A stretch of 9,242 bases of DNA from Gammaproteobacteria bacterium (GTDB lineage Bacteria > Pseudomonadota > Gammaproteobacteria > Steroidobacterales > Steroidobacteraceae), in NCBI GenBank assembly GCA_030038645.1, contig JASHSR010000245.1, forward strand, positions 1-9,242, in the 5' to 3' direction. This document shows, piece by piece, positions 1-5,849 of this stretch. Within the stretch, counting starts at the first letter, position 1, and each line of letters starts with the position of its first letter. The notes under the pieces were generated by a model that was not told the origin of the DNA, searched no databases, and was given only the letters and a program-made list of their open reading frames with translations. Both the position numbers and the translations under genes were made by a program.

Positions 1-51
1 CCGGTGCTCGGGCAAGCCGCGTGCGTGTGCCGTGTCCGTCGAGTCGGTCCG

Positions 52-69
52 GCCCGAGCTCGCTCGGGC
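52..69 (-). terminator. Hairpin just downstream of the CRP-family gene
   Basis: A 7-bp perfect stem (52-58 pairing with 63-69, arms GCCCGAG and CTCGGGC) with a 4-nt loop lies 9 bp past the regulator's stop codon. No T-run follows in the minus direction, so intrinsic termination is uncertain. It may only stabilise the 3' end of the mRNA. Nothing else is visible in bases 1-78. Confidence 0.35.
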
Positions 70-78
70 TCGCCGTGC

Positions 79-822
79 TCAAACGTCGTCGTCGTCGTCA
101 TCGTCCTCGTCGTCTTCGACGAGGTTGCCGGTCTTGGCCGCCGCGGGCTTGGCCGGCACGATGACCGGGCGCGTCTTCATCTTCGGGCGGGCGTTGAAGA
201 CGACGATCGTCTTGCCCGTTGCCCTGAGCAGGCCCTGCTCCTCGAGAACCTTCAGCACGCGGCCCGCCATCTCTCGCGAGCAGCCGACGAGCCGGGACAG
301 CTCCTGCCGGCTCACCTTGATCTGCATGCCCTCCGGGTGCGTCATCGCGTCGGGCTCGCCGCAAAGGTCCATGATGGCGTGCGCGACGCGCCCCGTGACG
401 TCGACGAACGCGAGATCGCCGAGCTTGCGGTTGGTGCGGTCGAGACGCGTCGCAAGCTGCGTCGCGAGCTCGAAAATGAGACCCGGGCTCTCCGCGGCGA
501 TCTGGCGGAAACGCGGATAGGTCATCTCCGCGAGCTCGCACTGGTTGCGCGTACGCACCCACGCGCTGCGCGTCGGCTGCTCGTAGAACAGGCCCATCTC
601 GCCGAAGAACTGGCCCTTGTTGAGGTACGCGAGGACCATCTCGTTGCCTTCCTCGTCCTCGATCATGACCTCGACGGAGCCGCTGATGATGTAGTACAGA
701 ACGTCCGGCAGATCGCCCGCGTGGATCACCACCGTCTTGGACGGCACCGTTCGGATGCGGCAATAGCTCAAGAAGCGGTTGATCGCCGGGATGTCACTCA
801 GCGGCTTGACGTTTTCTTCCAT
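79..822 (-). CDS. crp: CRP/Clp/Vfr-family cyclic-nucleotide-responsive transcription regulator with acidic tail
   Basis: A 247-aa cytoplasmic global regulator. Residues 1 to about 135 form the cyclic-nucleotide-binding beta-roll and dimer helix. The pocket resembles E. coli CRP: GEMGLF with E75, then R85-S86 in RSAWVR, and R126/T130 matching CRP R123/T127, while the CRP S128 position is N131. Residues 139-212 are the winged helix-turn-helix. The recognition helix GCSREMAGRVLK keeps the R, E and R that read TGTGA half-sites in CRP. Xanthomonas Clp has the same SREMAGR form but responds to c-di-GMP, so the ligand cannot be settled by eye. The ATG at 822 is preferred because AGGGGG lies 6 nt upstream; a TTG two codons earlier is the alternative. 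The CRP fold ends near residue 212. The remaining 35 residues are a basic, Pro/Ala-rich linker ending in a run of Asp and Glu, absent from E. coli CRP (210 aa). Confidence 0.93.
   Translation of the reverse strand: MEENVKPLSDIPAINRFLSYCRIRTVPSKTVVIHAGDLPDVLYYIISGSVEVMIEDEEGNEMVLAYLNKGQFFGEMGLFYEQPTRSAWVRTRNQCELAEMTYPRFRQIAAESPGLIFELATQLATRLDRTNRKLGDLAFVDVTGRVAHAIMDLCGEPDAMTHPEGMQIKVSRQELSRLVGCSREMAGRVLKVLEEQGLLRATGKTIVVFNARPKMKTRPVIVPAKPAAAKTGNLVEDDEDDDDDDDV
85..117. repeat. GTC trinucleotide tract encoding the poly-Asp tail
   Basis: Five perfect GTC units (85-99) continue as ATC, GTC, CTC, GTC, GTC, TTC. On the minus strand these are GAC, GAT, GAG and GAA codons giving an almost pure Asp/Glu tail just before the stop. 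Such a tract could change length by slippage in whole codons without breaking the frame. Confidence 0.85.
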
Positions 823-863
823 ACTCAACCCCCTGACCGCGCGGGTGCGCGGCCGACAAGGTT

Positions 864-890
864 TTTATACATAAGCCCGTCGAACTGCAA
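864..890 (-). promoter_or_regulatory. Candidate promoter for the CRP-family gene
   Basis: On the minus strand TATAAA (869-864) matches the -10 consensus at 5 of 6 bases, and TTGCAG (890-885) lies upstream with a short 15-bp spacer. It sits in the 94-bp gap between coq7 and the regulator gene and would give a leader of about 35 nt. The AT-rich patch stands out in GC-rich DNA, but the spacing is not ideal. Confidence 0.4.
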
Positions 891-916
891 GCGAAGCGAC
901 GGATAAACCCGGCAGC

Positions 917-1549
917 CTAGACCCAGTAGGCCGTATGGGTCATCACTCGGGCGGTCCGCCTCATCAGGGCCCGAACCGGGCCCGGCAGCCGGATCGCGCC
1001 GGCCGAGTGGGCGCTCGAGGCGTGCCGCGCCTCGTCCCCGCGCATGGCCCGCACGATGGCCCGGCTGCGCTCGTCGCCGGGGGGCAGGCGGCTCAAGTGC
1101 TCATCCAGGTGCCCCTCGACCTGCCGCTCCGTCTCCGCCACGAACCCGAGGCTCGCCCGGTCGCCGAAGGCCGCCGCCAGGGCGCCGATGGCGAACGAGC
1201 CCGCGTACCACAGCGGGTTGAGCAGGCTCGTGCGCGAGCCGAGCTCCCGCAGGCGCGCCTCGCACCAGGCGAGATGGTCCGATTCCTCGCGGGCCGCCCG
1301 CAGCAGCAGGGCGCGCGTCGCCTCGCCGCGCGCCGCCAGGGCCTGGCCGTGATACAACGCCTGCGCGGCGATCTCTCCCGCGTGATTCACGCGCATCAGC
1401 GCCGCCGCCTCGCGCCGCTCGGCCTCCGACAGCTCGGCGCGGAGATTCCCGGCCGGGCTCGGCCTTGAAGCCTGGGCGCTGCCGGATATCGCCCGCAGCG
1501 CCCGATCCGCCGCGGTGATGAGAGGCTCGAGGAGCCGGTCCGGTCCCAT
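917..1549 (-). CDS. coq7: Coq7-type di-iron 5-demethoxyubiquinol (2-polyprenyl-3-methyl-6-methoxy-benzoquinol) hydroxylase
   Basis: A 210-aa enzyme for the last ring hydroxylation of ubiquinone synthesis, acting at the inner membrane. The ferritin-like di-iron ligands are visible: E59 in RVNHAGEIAAQALY, the pair E89-x-x-H92 in EESDHLAW, E141 in ETERQVEGHLDEH, and the second pair E173-x-x-H176 in DEARHAS. The hydrophobic segment around residues 110-128 (NPLWYAGSFAIGALAAAFG) is where Coq7 contacts the membrane. Length and the ADRALR-x-x-SG opening fit the bacterial long form, supporting the ATG at 1549. No Shine-Dalgarno sequence precedes that ATG; a perfect TATAAT lies 8 nt upstream, so the mRNA may be leaderless. 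The gene is divergent from rplM and upstream of the CRP-family gene on the same strand, with a 94-bp gap. Confidence 0.95.
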   Translation of the reverse strand: MGPDRLLEPLITAADRALRAISGSAQASRPSPAGNLRAELSEAERREAAALMRVNHAGEIAAQALYHGQALAARGEATRALLLRAAREESDHLAWCEARLRELGSRTSLLNPLWYAGSFAIGALAAAFGDRASLGFVAETERQVEGHLDEHLSRLPPGDERSRAIVRAMRGDEARHASSAHSAGAIRLPGPVRALMRRTARVMTHTAYWV

Positions 1550-1557
1550 GGGGCGAC

Positions 1558-1563
1558 ATTATA
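1558..1563 (-). promoter_or_regulatory. Perfect -10 box (TATAAT) immediately before coq7
   Basis: The minus strand reads TATAAT at 1563-1558, followed by 8 nt and then the coq7 ATG. No convincing -35 is found 16-18 bp upstream, where the DNA forms the 1571-1596 hairpin. A transcript from here would start at or within 1-2 nt of the start codon. Confidence 0.5.
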
Positions 1564-1570
1564 TCCACCG

Positions 1571-1596
1571 CCGAAAGCGGCCTTCGGCCCTTTCGG
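1571..1596. other. Inverted repeat between coq7 and rplM
   Basis: CCGAAAG (1571-1577) pairs with CTTTCGG (1590-1596), and the stem continues through GGCC/GGCC-like inner pairs with one unpaired C at 1578, leaving a 3-5 nt loop. It lies in the divergent coq7/rplM control region, upstream of the rplM promoter candidate and across the -35 area of the coq7 promoter. It could be a protein-binding site or a DNA hairpin; no T-run makes it a convincing terminator. Confidence 0.45.
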
Positions 1597-1636
1597 AAAG
1601 GCCCCCGCGCCCAAGGAAAAGCCGCGGCCGCCCGTT

Positions 1637-1665
1637 TTGCATTGCCCAGCCCGCTTGAGTAAACT
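1637..1665 (+). promoter_or_regulatory. Candidate promoter of the rplM-rpsI operon
   Basis: TTGCAT (1637-1642) and TAAACT (1660-1665) are separated by exactly 17 bp. The predicted start near 1672 leaves a leader of about 50 nt before rplM. The individual hexamer matches are modest (3/6 and 4/6). Confidence 0.4.
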
Positions 1666-1723
1666 TGCCGCCCTTTTCGGCGCCCCGGCGCCCTCTCGAG
1701 CGCCTGCGGGCGGAGTCTTGATG

Positions 1724-2152
1724 ATGAGCACGGTTTTCGCCAAGCCCGGCAAGGTTCGTGGCGACTGGTACCTCGTGGATGCGAGCGGCAAGACGCTCGG
1801 GCGTCTCGCGTCCCAGATCGCCCATCGCCTGAAGGGCAAGCACAAGCCGATCTACACTCCCCACGTGGACACGGGCGATCACATCGTCGTCGTGAACGCC
1901 GAGAAGATCCGCGTGACGGGGCGCAAGCTCACGGACAAGATCTACTACCACCACACGGGACACATCGGCGGGATCAAGTCGATCGGGCTCGGCAAGCTGC
2001 TCGATGAGCACCCGGAGCGCGCGATCGAGTTCGCCGTGAAGGGCATGCTGCCCAAGAATCCCCTCGGCCGGCGCATGCTCAAGAAGCTGCACGTGTTCGC
2101 CGGCGGCAAGCACCCGCATACGGCGCAGCAGCCGCAGCCCCTCGAGATCTGA
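1724..2152 (+). CDS. rplM: 50S ribosomal protein L13 (uL13)
   Basis: A 142-aa primary-binding protein of the large ribosomal subunit, the same length as E. coli L13. Family hallmarks are present: WYLVDASGKTLGRLAS near the N-terminus, the YTPHVDTGDHIVVVNAEK stretch, YYHHTGHIGGIKS in the middle, and GMLPKNPLGRRMLKKLHVF near the C-terminus. Two adjacent ATGs occur at 1721 and 1724. The second fits the family N-terminus (MSTVFAKP) and puts GGAG (1712-1715) 8 nt upstream, so it was chosen. The open frame extends upstream to 1637, but that part has no family similarity and overlaps the promoter region. The rpsI start follows 3 bp after the stop, so the two genes form the usual rplM-rpsI operon. Confidence 0.97.
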   Translation: MSTVFAKPGKVRGDWYLVDASGKTLGRLASQIAHRLKGKHKPIYTPHVDTGDHIVVVNAEKIRVTGRKLTDKIYYHHTGHIGGIKSIGLGKLLDEHPERAIEFAVKGMLPKNPLGRRMLKKLHVFAGGKHPHTAQQPQPLEI

Positions 2153-2155
2153 GCG

Positions 2156-2548
2156 ATGACACTCCAGCGCAACTACGGCACCGGCCGGCGCAAGACCGCC
2201 ACGGCGAGGGTCTATCTGAGGCCCGGCACGGGCAGCATCACCGTCAACAACCGGCCGCTCGACGAGTTCTTCGGCCGCGAGACGGGCCGCATGATCGTGC
2301 GCCAGCCCCTCGAGGTGACGCAGCTCGGCGGCAAGTTCGACATCTCCGTGCACGTGACCGGCGGCGGCATCACCGGCCAGGCGGGCGCCATCCGCATGGG
2401 CCTCACGCGCGCGCTGATCGACTACGACGAGACCCTGCGCAAGCCGCTGCGGGTGGCCGGATTCGTCACGCGCGATGCGCGCGAGGTGGAGCGCAAGAAG
2501 GTCGGCCGCCGCAAGGCCCGCCGCGGCACCCAGTACTCCAAGCGCTGA
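2156..2548 (+). CDS. rpsI: 30S ribosomal protein S9 (uS9)
   Basis: A 130-aa small-subunit protein whose basic C-terminal tail reaches towards the P-site tRNA. It matches E. coli S9 in length. Visible hallmarks are GTGRRKTATARV at residues 8-19, the VTGGGITGQAGAIRMG segment in the middle, the central ALIDYDETLRKPLR block and the conserved end RKARRGTQYSKR, whose terminal SKR is the conserved tail. The ATG begins 3 bp after the rplM stop without its own strong Shine-Dalgarno sequence, so translation is probably coupled to rplM. A small hairpin of two AGCGCT copies (2541-2546 and 2552-2557) spans the stop codon. The tRNA-Gln gene begins 27 bp downstream, close enough for co-transcription. Confidence 0.97.
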   Translation: MTLQRNYGTGRRKTATARVYLRPGTGSITVNNRPLDEFFGRETGRMIVRQPLEVTQLGGKFDISVHVTGGGITGQAGAIRMGLTRALIDYDETLRKPLRVAGFVTRDAREVERKKVGRRKARRGTQYSKR

Positions 2549-2575
2549 AGGAGCGCTCGCCGCCACGGGGTCTCT

Positions 2576-2649
2576 TGGGGGATCGTCTAGTGGTAGGACA
2601 GCGGACTCTGACTCCGTTAACCTAGGTTCGAATCCTAGTCCCCCAGCCA
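2576..2649 (+). tRNA. glnV: tRNA-Gln, anticodon CUG, with encoded CCA
   Basis: The full cloverleaf can be folded by eye. Acceptor strands TGGGGGA (2576-2582) and TCCCCCA (2639-2645) pair completely, including the U1-A72 pair typical of glutamine tRNAs. The anticodon arm is GCGGA/TCCGT with loop CTCTGAC, giving anticodon CTG (codon CAG). The T arm is CTAGG/CCTAG with loop TTCGAAT. The discriminator is G2646 and CCA is encoded at 2647-2649. The D arm contains the TAGTGGTAGGAC stretch. No promoter is obvious in the 27 bp after rpsI, so it is probably transcribed from the ribosomal-protein operon. The symbol follows E. coli usage for the CUG isoacceptor. Confidence 0.95.
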
Positions 2650-2654
2650 AAACG

Positions 2655-2687
2655 CGCGAGGGCCCGCCGAACGACGGGCCCTCTGCG
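2655..2687 (+). terminator. Strong GC hairpin after tRNA-Gln
   Basis: GAGGGCCCG (2658-2666) pairs perfectly with CGGGCCCTC (2675-2683) around an 8-nt loop. Three outer C-G pairs (2655-2657 with 2685-2687) extend the stem past one bulged T. It lies 6 nt after the tRNA CCA. The stem is typical of a terminator, but the following bases (TTGGGG) hold no real T-run, so efficiency is uncertain. Confidence 0.6.
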
Positions 2688-2720
2688 TTGGGGCTCCGGG
2701 GGATTCGGCCCCGAGGGGGC

Positions 2721-2750
2721 CGCGCCGCCGCCGGTGGCGCCGCCGGCGCG
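2721..2750 (-). terminator. GC-rich hairpin downstream of the beta-etherase-like gene
   Basis: CGCGCCG (2721-2727) pairs with CGGCGCG (2744-2750), and the CCGCC-rich interior can pair further. It starts 1 bp past the stop codon of the minus-strand operon, facing the tRNA operon. There is no T-run, so it may be a weak terminator or an mRNA 3'-end stabiliser. Confidence 0.4.
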
Positions 2751-2751
2751 A

Positions 2752-3606
2752 CTACCGAGCCGCCGCCTGAGCCCGGGCGCGATTGATCATCTCCGTCTCC
2801 GCGCGGGTCGAGGCGGGTCCGGTGTTGCGCGTCGCGAGCCCGCCCATCGGCGGCGCTTTGCTGAACGGCTCGGGGTCGCCCGGCCGCAGCTTCAGACCGA
2901 AAAGTGTGTGCATGCCCGGATGCCGGCCGAGGCCGCCGTAGAGATCGAAGCCGCGGTCGAGCCAGTCGCGCAGCGGATCATCGTCGGTGAGCGGTGGAGT
3001 CGTCGCGACGGACGCCGTCCACAGGAACACCGCGAGCGCCCGGTAGTCGGTGTAGTTCGGCTTGCTGCCGCCGAGCCATTTGTTCTCTCTCAAGAGCTGG
3101 CGGAAGGGCTCGAGCGTCGGCGGCACCTGCGGCAGACGGTCCTCGCGGCCGGCCTGGACTTCCTCGAGCTTGCGCCCTCCGAGCATGGCCTCGCGCGTGC
3201 GGGTGACGTACTCGTGATCCTGCGGCAGCGAGAGGTCGCGGTAGTCTTGGATATAGCAGCCGAACCACGGGCGGATCGCCGTGGCCCACAGCCAGCTCTC
3301 GAGGAAGCGGGTCAGCACCTTCATGCCCTCGCCCTCGAACAGCGCAGGCCGATCGGGATACTTCTCGTCGAGATACTCCGCGATGAGCCAGCTGTCGAGC
3401 ACCCACCTGCCGTCGTCGACGATGGCCGGCAGGCGCTCGGAGCGGTTGCCCGTACGCTCCATGATGCCGGTGAAGCCGCCCGGGACGATCTCGATCTCGA
3501 AGCCCTTGTGCTTCAGCGCGTACTTGGTCGCCCACACGAACGGGCTGATGGTGCAGCCGGATGCGAGCTGCAGATCGTACAGGATGAGGGTGTTGTTCCG
3601 GGCCAC
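2752..3606 (-). CDS. LigE-like glutathione S-transferase (candidate beta-aryl-ether cleaving enzyme)
   Basis: A 284-aa cytoplasmic GST. Residues 1-85 are a thioredoxin-fold domain with YDLQLASGCTISPFVW (10-25), the VPGGFTGI loop (41-48) and DDGRWVLDSWLIAEYLDEKYP (64-84), which holds the glutathione-binding [E/D]-S-type turn at D71-S72. Residues from about 95 form the helical domain, with SLPQDHEYV, QAGREDRLPQVPPTLEPFR and DPLRDWLDRGFDLYGGLGRHPG. Recalled from memory, these blocks are nearly the same as in LigE/LigP of Sphingobium SYK-6 (about 281 aa), which use glutathione to break the beta-O-4 ether of the oxidised lignin dimer MPHPV. Only the last 35 residues look unrelated. The start is GTG with AAGGAG 5 nt upstream. 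It is the last of three minus-strand genes, 34 bp after the hydrolase. A related GST with another aromatic ether substrate is possible. Confidence 0.85.
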   Translation of the reverse strand: MARNNTLILYDLQLASGCTISPFVWATKYALKHKGFEIEIVPGGFTGIMERTGNRSERLPAIVDDGRWVLDSWLIAEYLDEKYPDRPALFEGEGMKVLTRFLESWLWATAIRPWFGCYIQDYRDLSLPQDHEYVTRTREAMLGGRKLEEVQAGREDRLPQVPPTLEPFRQLLRENKWLGGSKPNYTDYRALAVFLWTASVATTPPLTDDDPLRDWLDRGFDLYGGLGRHPGMHTLFGLKLRPGDPEPFSKAPPMGGLATRNTGPASTRAETEMINRARAQAAAR

Positions 3607-3640
3607 GTTAGCTCCTTCGGGTAGTGCGCGGCGGGTACGC

Positions 3641-4591
3641 TCAGCGTCGAGTCCTCGCCTTCAGGAACGCATCGATGCGGGCGTTCGCCGCCGCCGCGTG
3701 CGGATGACCGATGGCGTTGAAGCCGTGCGGAGCGCCGGGGTATACCGCGAGCTCCGCCTCGTTGCCGGCCGCGATCCAGCGGGCGTAGACGAAGAGCGAG
3801 TCGTCGAGGAACGGATCGAGCGTCCCGACGGAGAACAGGGCAGGGGGCATCCGCGAGAGCTCCGCGTAGAGCGCGGACATATCGGGATTTCGGCGCTGCG
3901 AGACATCGGGCGCGTAGGCGCTCGAGCACTGCTTGATGTCCTCCGTCCCGATGAGGTAGCGGTTCGCGCCGATCCAGACCTGACTCGGCGTCATCGAGGT
4001 GTCGTAGTTGCCGTAGCTCAGATTCGCGGCGTGAAAGCCGGTGAAGTCGTGCTTGTCCCGCATGCGCACCAGCACGGGGACGGCGAGCGTCGCGCCGGCC
4101 GACTCTCCGCCGATCGCGAGCGCCGGGCCGCCGAACTCCGATTGAACGCTCCTCGCGAGCCACAGCGCGGCGGTCTCGCAATCGTCCCAGGCGGCGGGGT
4201 AGGGGTGCGCGGGCGCGAGGCGGTACTCGACGCTCACGGCGGCGAGCCCGGTCGCATTGGCGATGCGCTCGAGCATGGCATCGTCCTGGTCGGCGGAGCC
4301 GAACACCAGTCCGCCGCCGTGCAAGTGCAGGTAGGCGCCTCGCGGGCCGCCGCTCGCAGGCGGGACGACGCGCACCTCGACCTCGCGCCCGCCCGCGGCG
4401 ATCTTGCGCACGCGGGCTCGGGGCGACTTCGGCGCCGCCGGGAACGGGCTCGGCGCCGATTCCTCGCGGTCGCGCGCGGTGAGGCTCGGCATCTGCGCCA
4501 TGCGCGCGAGGAAGGCGGCATTGAACGCCCGCACTTCGGGCGTGATCGCATCGGGACGGAAAAGCTTCGGGTCGAAGGGGTTCTGGGTCAT
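3641..4591 (-). CDS. Alpha/beta hydrolase of the hormone-sensitive-lipase (family IV esterase) type
   Basis: A 316-aa esterase-like enzyme with the complete family signature: oxyanion-hole motif HGGG at 91-94, nucleophile elbow GESAG at 162-166 (S164), acid D259 in VGTLDPFLDD and base H289 in APHGFN. EYRLAPAHPYPAAWDD (122-137) is the usual segment after the oxyanion strand. No signal peptide is seen, so it is cytoplasmic. The ATG at 4591 was chosen because GGAGAGG precedes it; the open frame extends upstream but only into the flavin-oxidoreductase gene. It lies 26 bp after that gene and 34 bp before the LigE-like gene, so all three are probably one mRNA. The substrate is unknown; an aromatic ester or lactone formed in the same catabolic pathway is an inference from context. 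Confidence 0.88.
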   Translation of the reverse strand: MTQNPFDPKLFRPDAITPEVRAFNAAFLARMAQMPSLTARDREESAPSPFPAAPKSPRARVRKIAAGGREVEVRVVPPASGGPRGAYLHLHGGGLVFGSADQDDAMLERIANATGLAAVSVEYRLAPAHPYPAAWDDCETAALWLARSVQSEFGGPALAIGGESAGATLAVPVLVRMRDKHDFTGFHAANLSYGNYDTSMTPSQVWIGANRYLIGTEDIKQCSSAYAPDVSQRRNPDMSALYAELSRMPPALFSVGTLDPFLDDSLFVYARWIAAGNEAELAVYPGAPHGFNAIGHPHAAAANARIDAFLKARTRR

Positions 4592-4617
4592 CGCCTCTCC
4601 GTTCGATCGGACGGCCG

Positions 4618-5751
4618 TCACGCGGCCCGCGCCACCGGGCCGTCGATCGTCGAAGGCTCGGCCGCCCAGCTCTTCATCTCGGCGAGACACTTGCTCGCGA
4701 AGAGCCGGATCGACCGCATGCATTCCTCGTGCGGCATTCCGCCGGTGTACAGATGCGGGATCATGCCCTGCGGCTGGCGGCGCCGCCTCACCTGCTCGAG
4801 CTGCTCCAGCACTTCCCGCGGAGTGCCGGCGATGGAGCTCTTGTGCGCGTTCTCGATGGCGGCCTGAGCCTGCTCCGGCGTCATGCGCAGCGAGCTGTAG
4901 CTCTCGTAGCCCTTGACGGTGCCGTGGTGCTCGGAGGTCATCTCGTAGTTCTTGACCGCCGCCGCGAACGTCTTGCCGGTATGGACACGCGCGAGCTCCC
5001 GAGCGCGCTCGCCGCTCTCGTCGACGAAGACGAGATTCGAGACGAACGGCGCGACCGGCTCCTCACCCGGATGAGCCTCGCGCCAAGCCGTGAGCCACGC
5101 ATCGGAGGCCTCATCCCCGACCACCCGGCCGAGAGTCGAGGGCGAGGTGATGTGTCCGGCGGCCATGGGCTGCCCGAGATACAGGCGGCCGAGGCCGAGC
5201 TTCGCCGCGGAGACCATCGAGGCCGGCGAGCCCGCGGCGCAGAAGGCCCGGCCCTTGAGCGGGCGGATGGGCCGCGGCCGGATCTCGCGCGGCGGCTGCT
5301 TGAAGATCTCGCCGCCCTCGATCACGCCGGTCTGCATCGCGCGCATGATCATCGCCACGGTCTCGTCGAAGCGCTCCCGCGCCTGTCCCTGATCGATGCG
5401 CAGGCCCTGGTACTCCATGCGGGAGAGCCCCCGGCCGAAGCCGATCAGCGCGCGCCCGCCCGAGACGTGATCGAGCAGCACGATCTCCTCGCAGAGGCGC
5501 ACCGGGTCGTGCCACGGCACGACGATCACCTGCGTGCCGAGCCGCACGCGCGGATGCCGCCCCGCGAGATACGCGAGGTACATGAGCGGGTTCGGGCTGA
5601 TCGAGTAGTCGCTGAAGTGATGCTCGGTGATCCAGATCGACTCGAAGCCGAGCTCGGCCGCGAGCTCGAGCTGCGTCAGCTCCTCGCGGATGAACTGCCG
5701 GTCGGCGACCTTCGAGTGATTCGCGAATCCGCTGGCGATTCCTACGTGCAT
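4618..5751 (-). CDS. Luciferase-like (LLM class) flavin-dependent oxidoreductase
   Basis: A 377-aa TIM-barrel enzyme of the bacterial luciferase/alkanal monooxygenase family, normally using reduced FMN supplied by a partner reductase plus O2. Family marks are the opening MHVGIASGF, ELGFESIWITEHHF (33-46), the PNPLMYLAYLAGRHPRVRLG segment (53-72), VIVVPWHDPVRLCEEIVLLD (75-94) and SGGRALIGFGRG (97-108). The ATG at 5751 is preferred over the in-frame ATG at 5766: a GGCGGGGA stretch lies just upstream of it and the family begins about here. It is the first gene of the minus-strand operon, behind the 5802-5830 promoter. No flavin reductase gene is in the window. LLM members act on very diverse substrates, so the reaction is unknown; an oxygenase or dehydrogenase step on a lignin-derived aromatic is inferred from its neighbours only. 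Confidence 0.88.
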   Translation of the reverse strand: MHVGIASGFANHSKVADRQFIREELTQLELAAELGFESIWITEHHFSDYSISPNPLMYLAYLAGRHPRVRLGTQVIVVPWHDPVRLCEEIVLLDHVSGGRALIGFGRGLSRMEYQGLRIDQGQARERFDETVAMIMRAMQTGVIEGGEIFKQPPREIRPRPIRPLKGRAFCAAGSPASMVSAAKLGLGRLYLGQPMAAGHITSPSTLGRVVGDEASDAWLTAWREAHPGEEPVAPFVSNLVFVDESGERARELARVHTGKTFAAAVKNYEMTSEHHGTVKGYESYSSLRMTPEQAQAAIENAHKSSIAGTPREVLEQLEQVRRRRQPQGMIPHLYTGGMPHEECMRSIRLFASKCLAEMKSWAAEPSTIDGPVARAA

Positions 5752-5801
5752 GATTCCCCGCCTCATCGACTGGGCACGGCCCGGCGCCGGGTCTCGCCTC
5801 G

Positions 5802-5830
5802 TGTATAAGGAGCCCTTGCACAAAATGCAA
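5802..5830 (-). promoter_or_regulatory. Promoter of the minus-strand operon
   Basis: On the minus strand TTGCAT (5830-5825) and TATACA (5807-5802) are separated by exactly 17 bp. Transcription would begin near 5795, giving a leader of about 45 nt to the ATG at 5751. This is the most AT-rich patch in the intergenic region. Confidence 0.5.
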
Positions 5831-5831
5831 G
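5815..5831. promoter_or_regulatory. Candidate operator, CTTGCA-N5-TGCAAG
   Basis: A perfect 6-bp inverted repeat (5815-5820 and 5826-5831) around the spacer CAAAA covers the -35 hexamer of the minus-strand promoter. The symmetry and the position are typical of a dimeric repressor site. No regulator gene lies beside it in the window. Confidence 0.5.
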
Positions 5832-5849
5832 CGCCGGTCGGGAGGCGGG

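Noticed and set aside
4..906. 300-codon plus-strand open frame opposite the CRP-family gene
   Set aside because: The minus strand gives a full CRP-like protein; this frame has no motif and no ribosome-binding site.
1559..2650. 363-codon open frame antisense to rplM, rpsI and the tRNA
   Set aside because: It covers two ribosomal-protein genes and a tRNA on the opposite strand and has no recognisable domain.
3281..4867. 528-codon plus-strand open frame across the GST, hydrolase and oxidoreductase genes
   Set aside because: It spans three motif-supported minus-strand genes and their gaps, with shadow-type composition.
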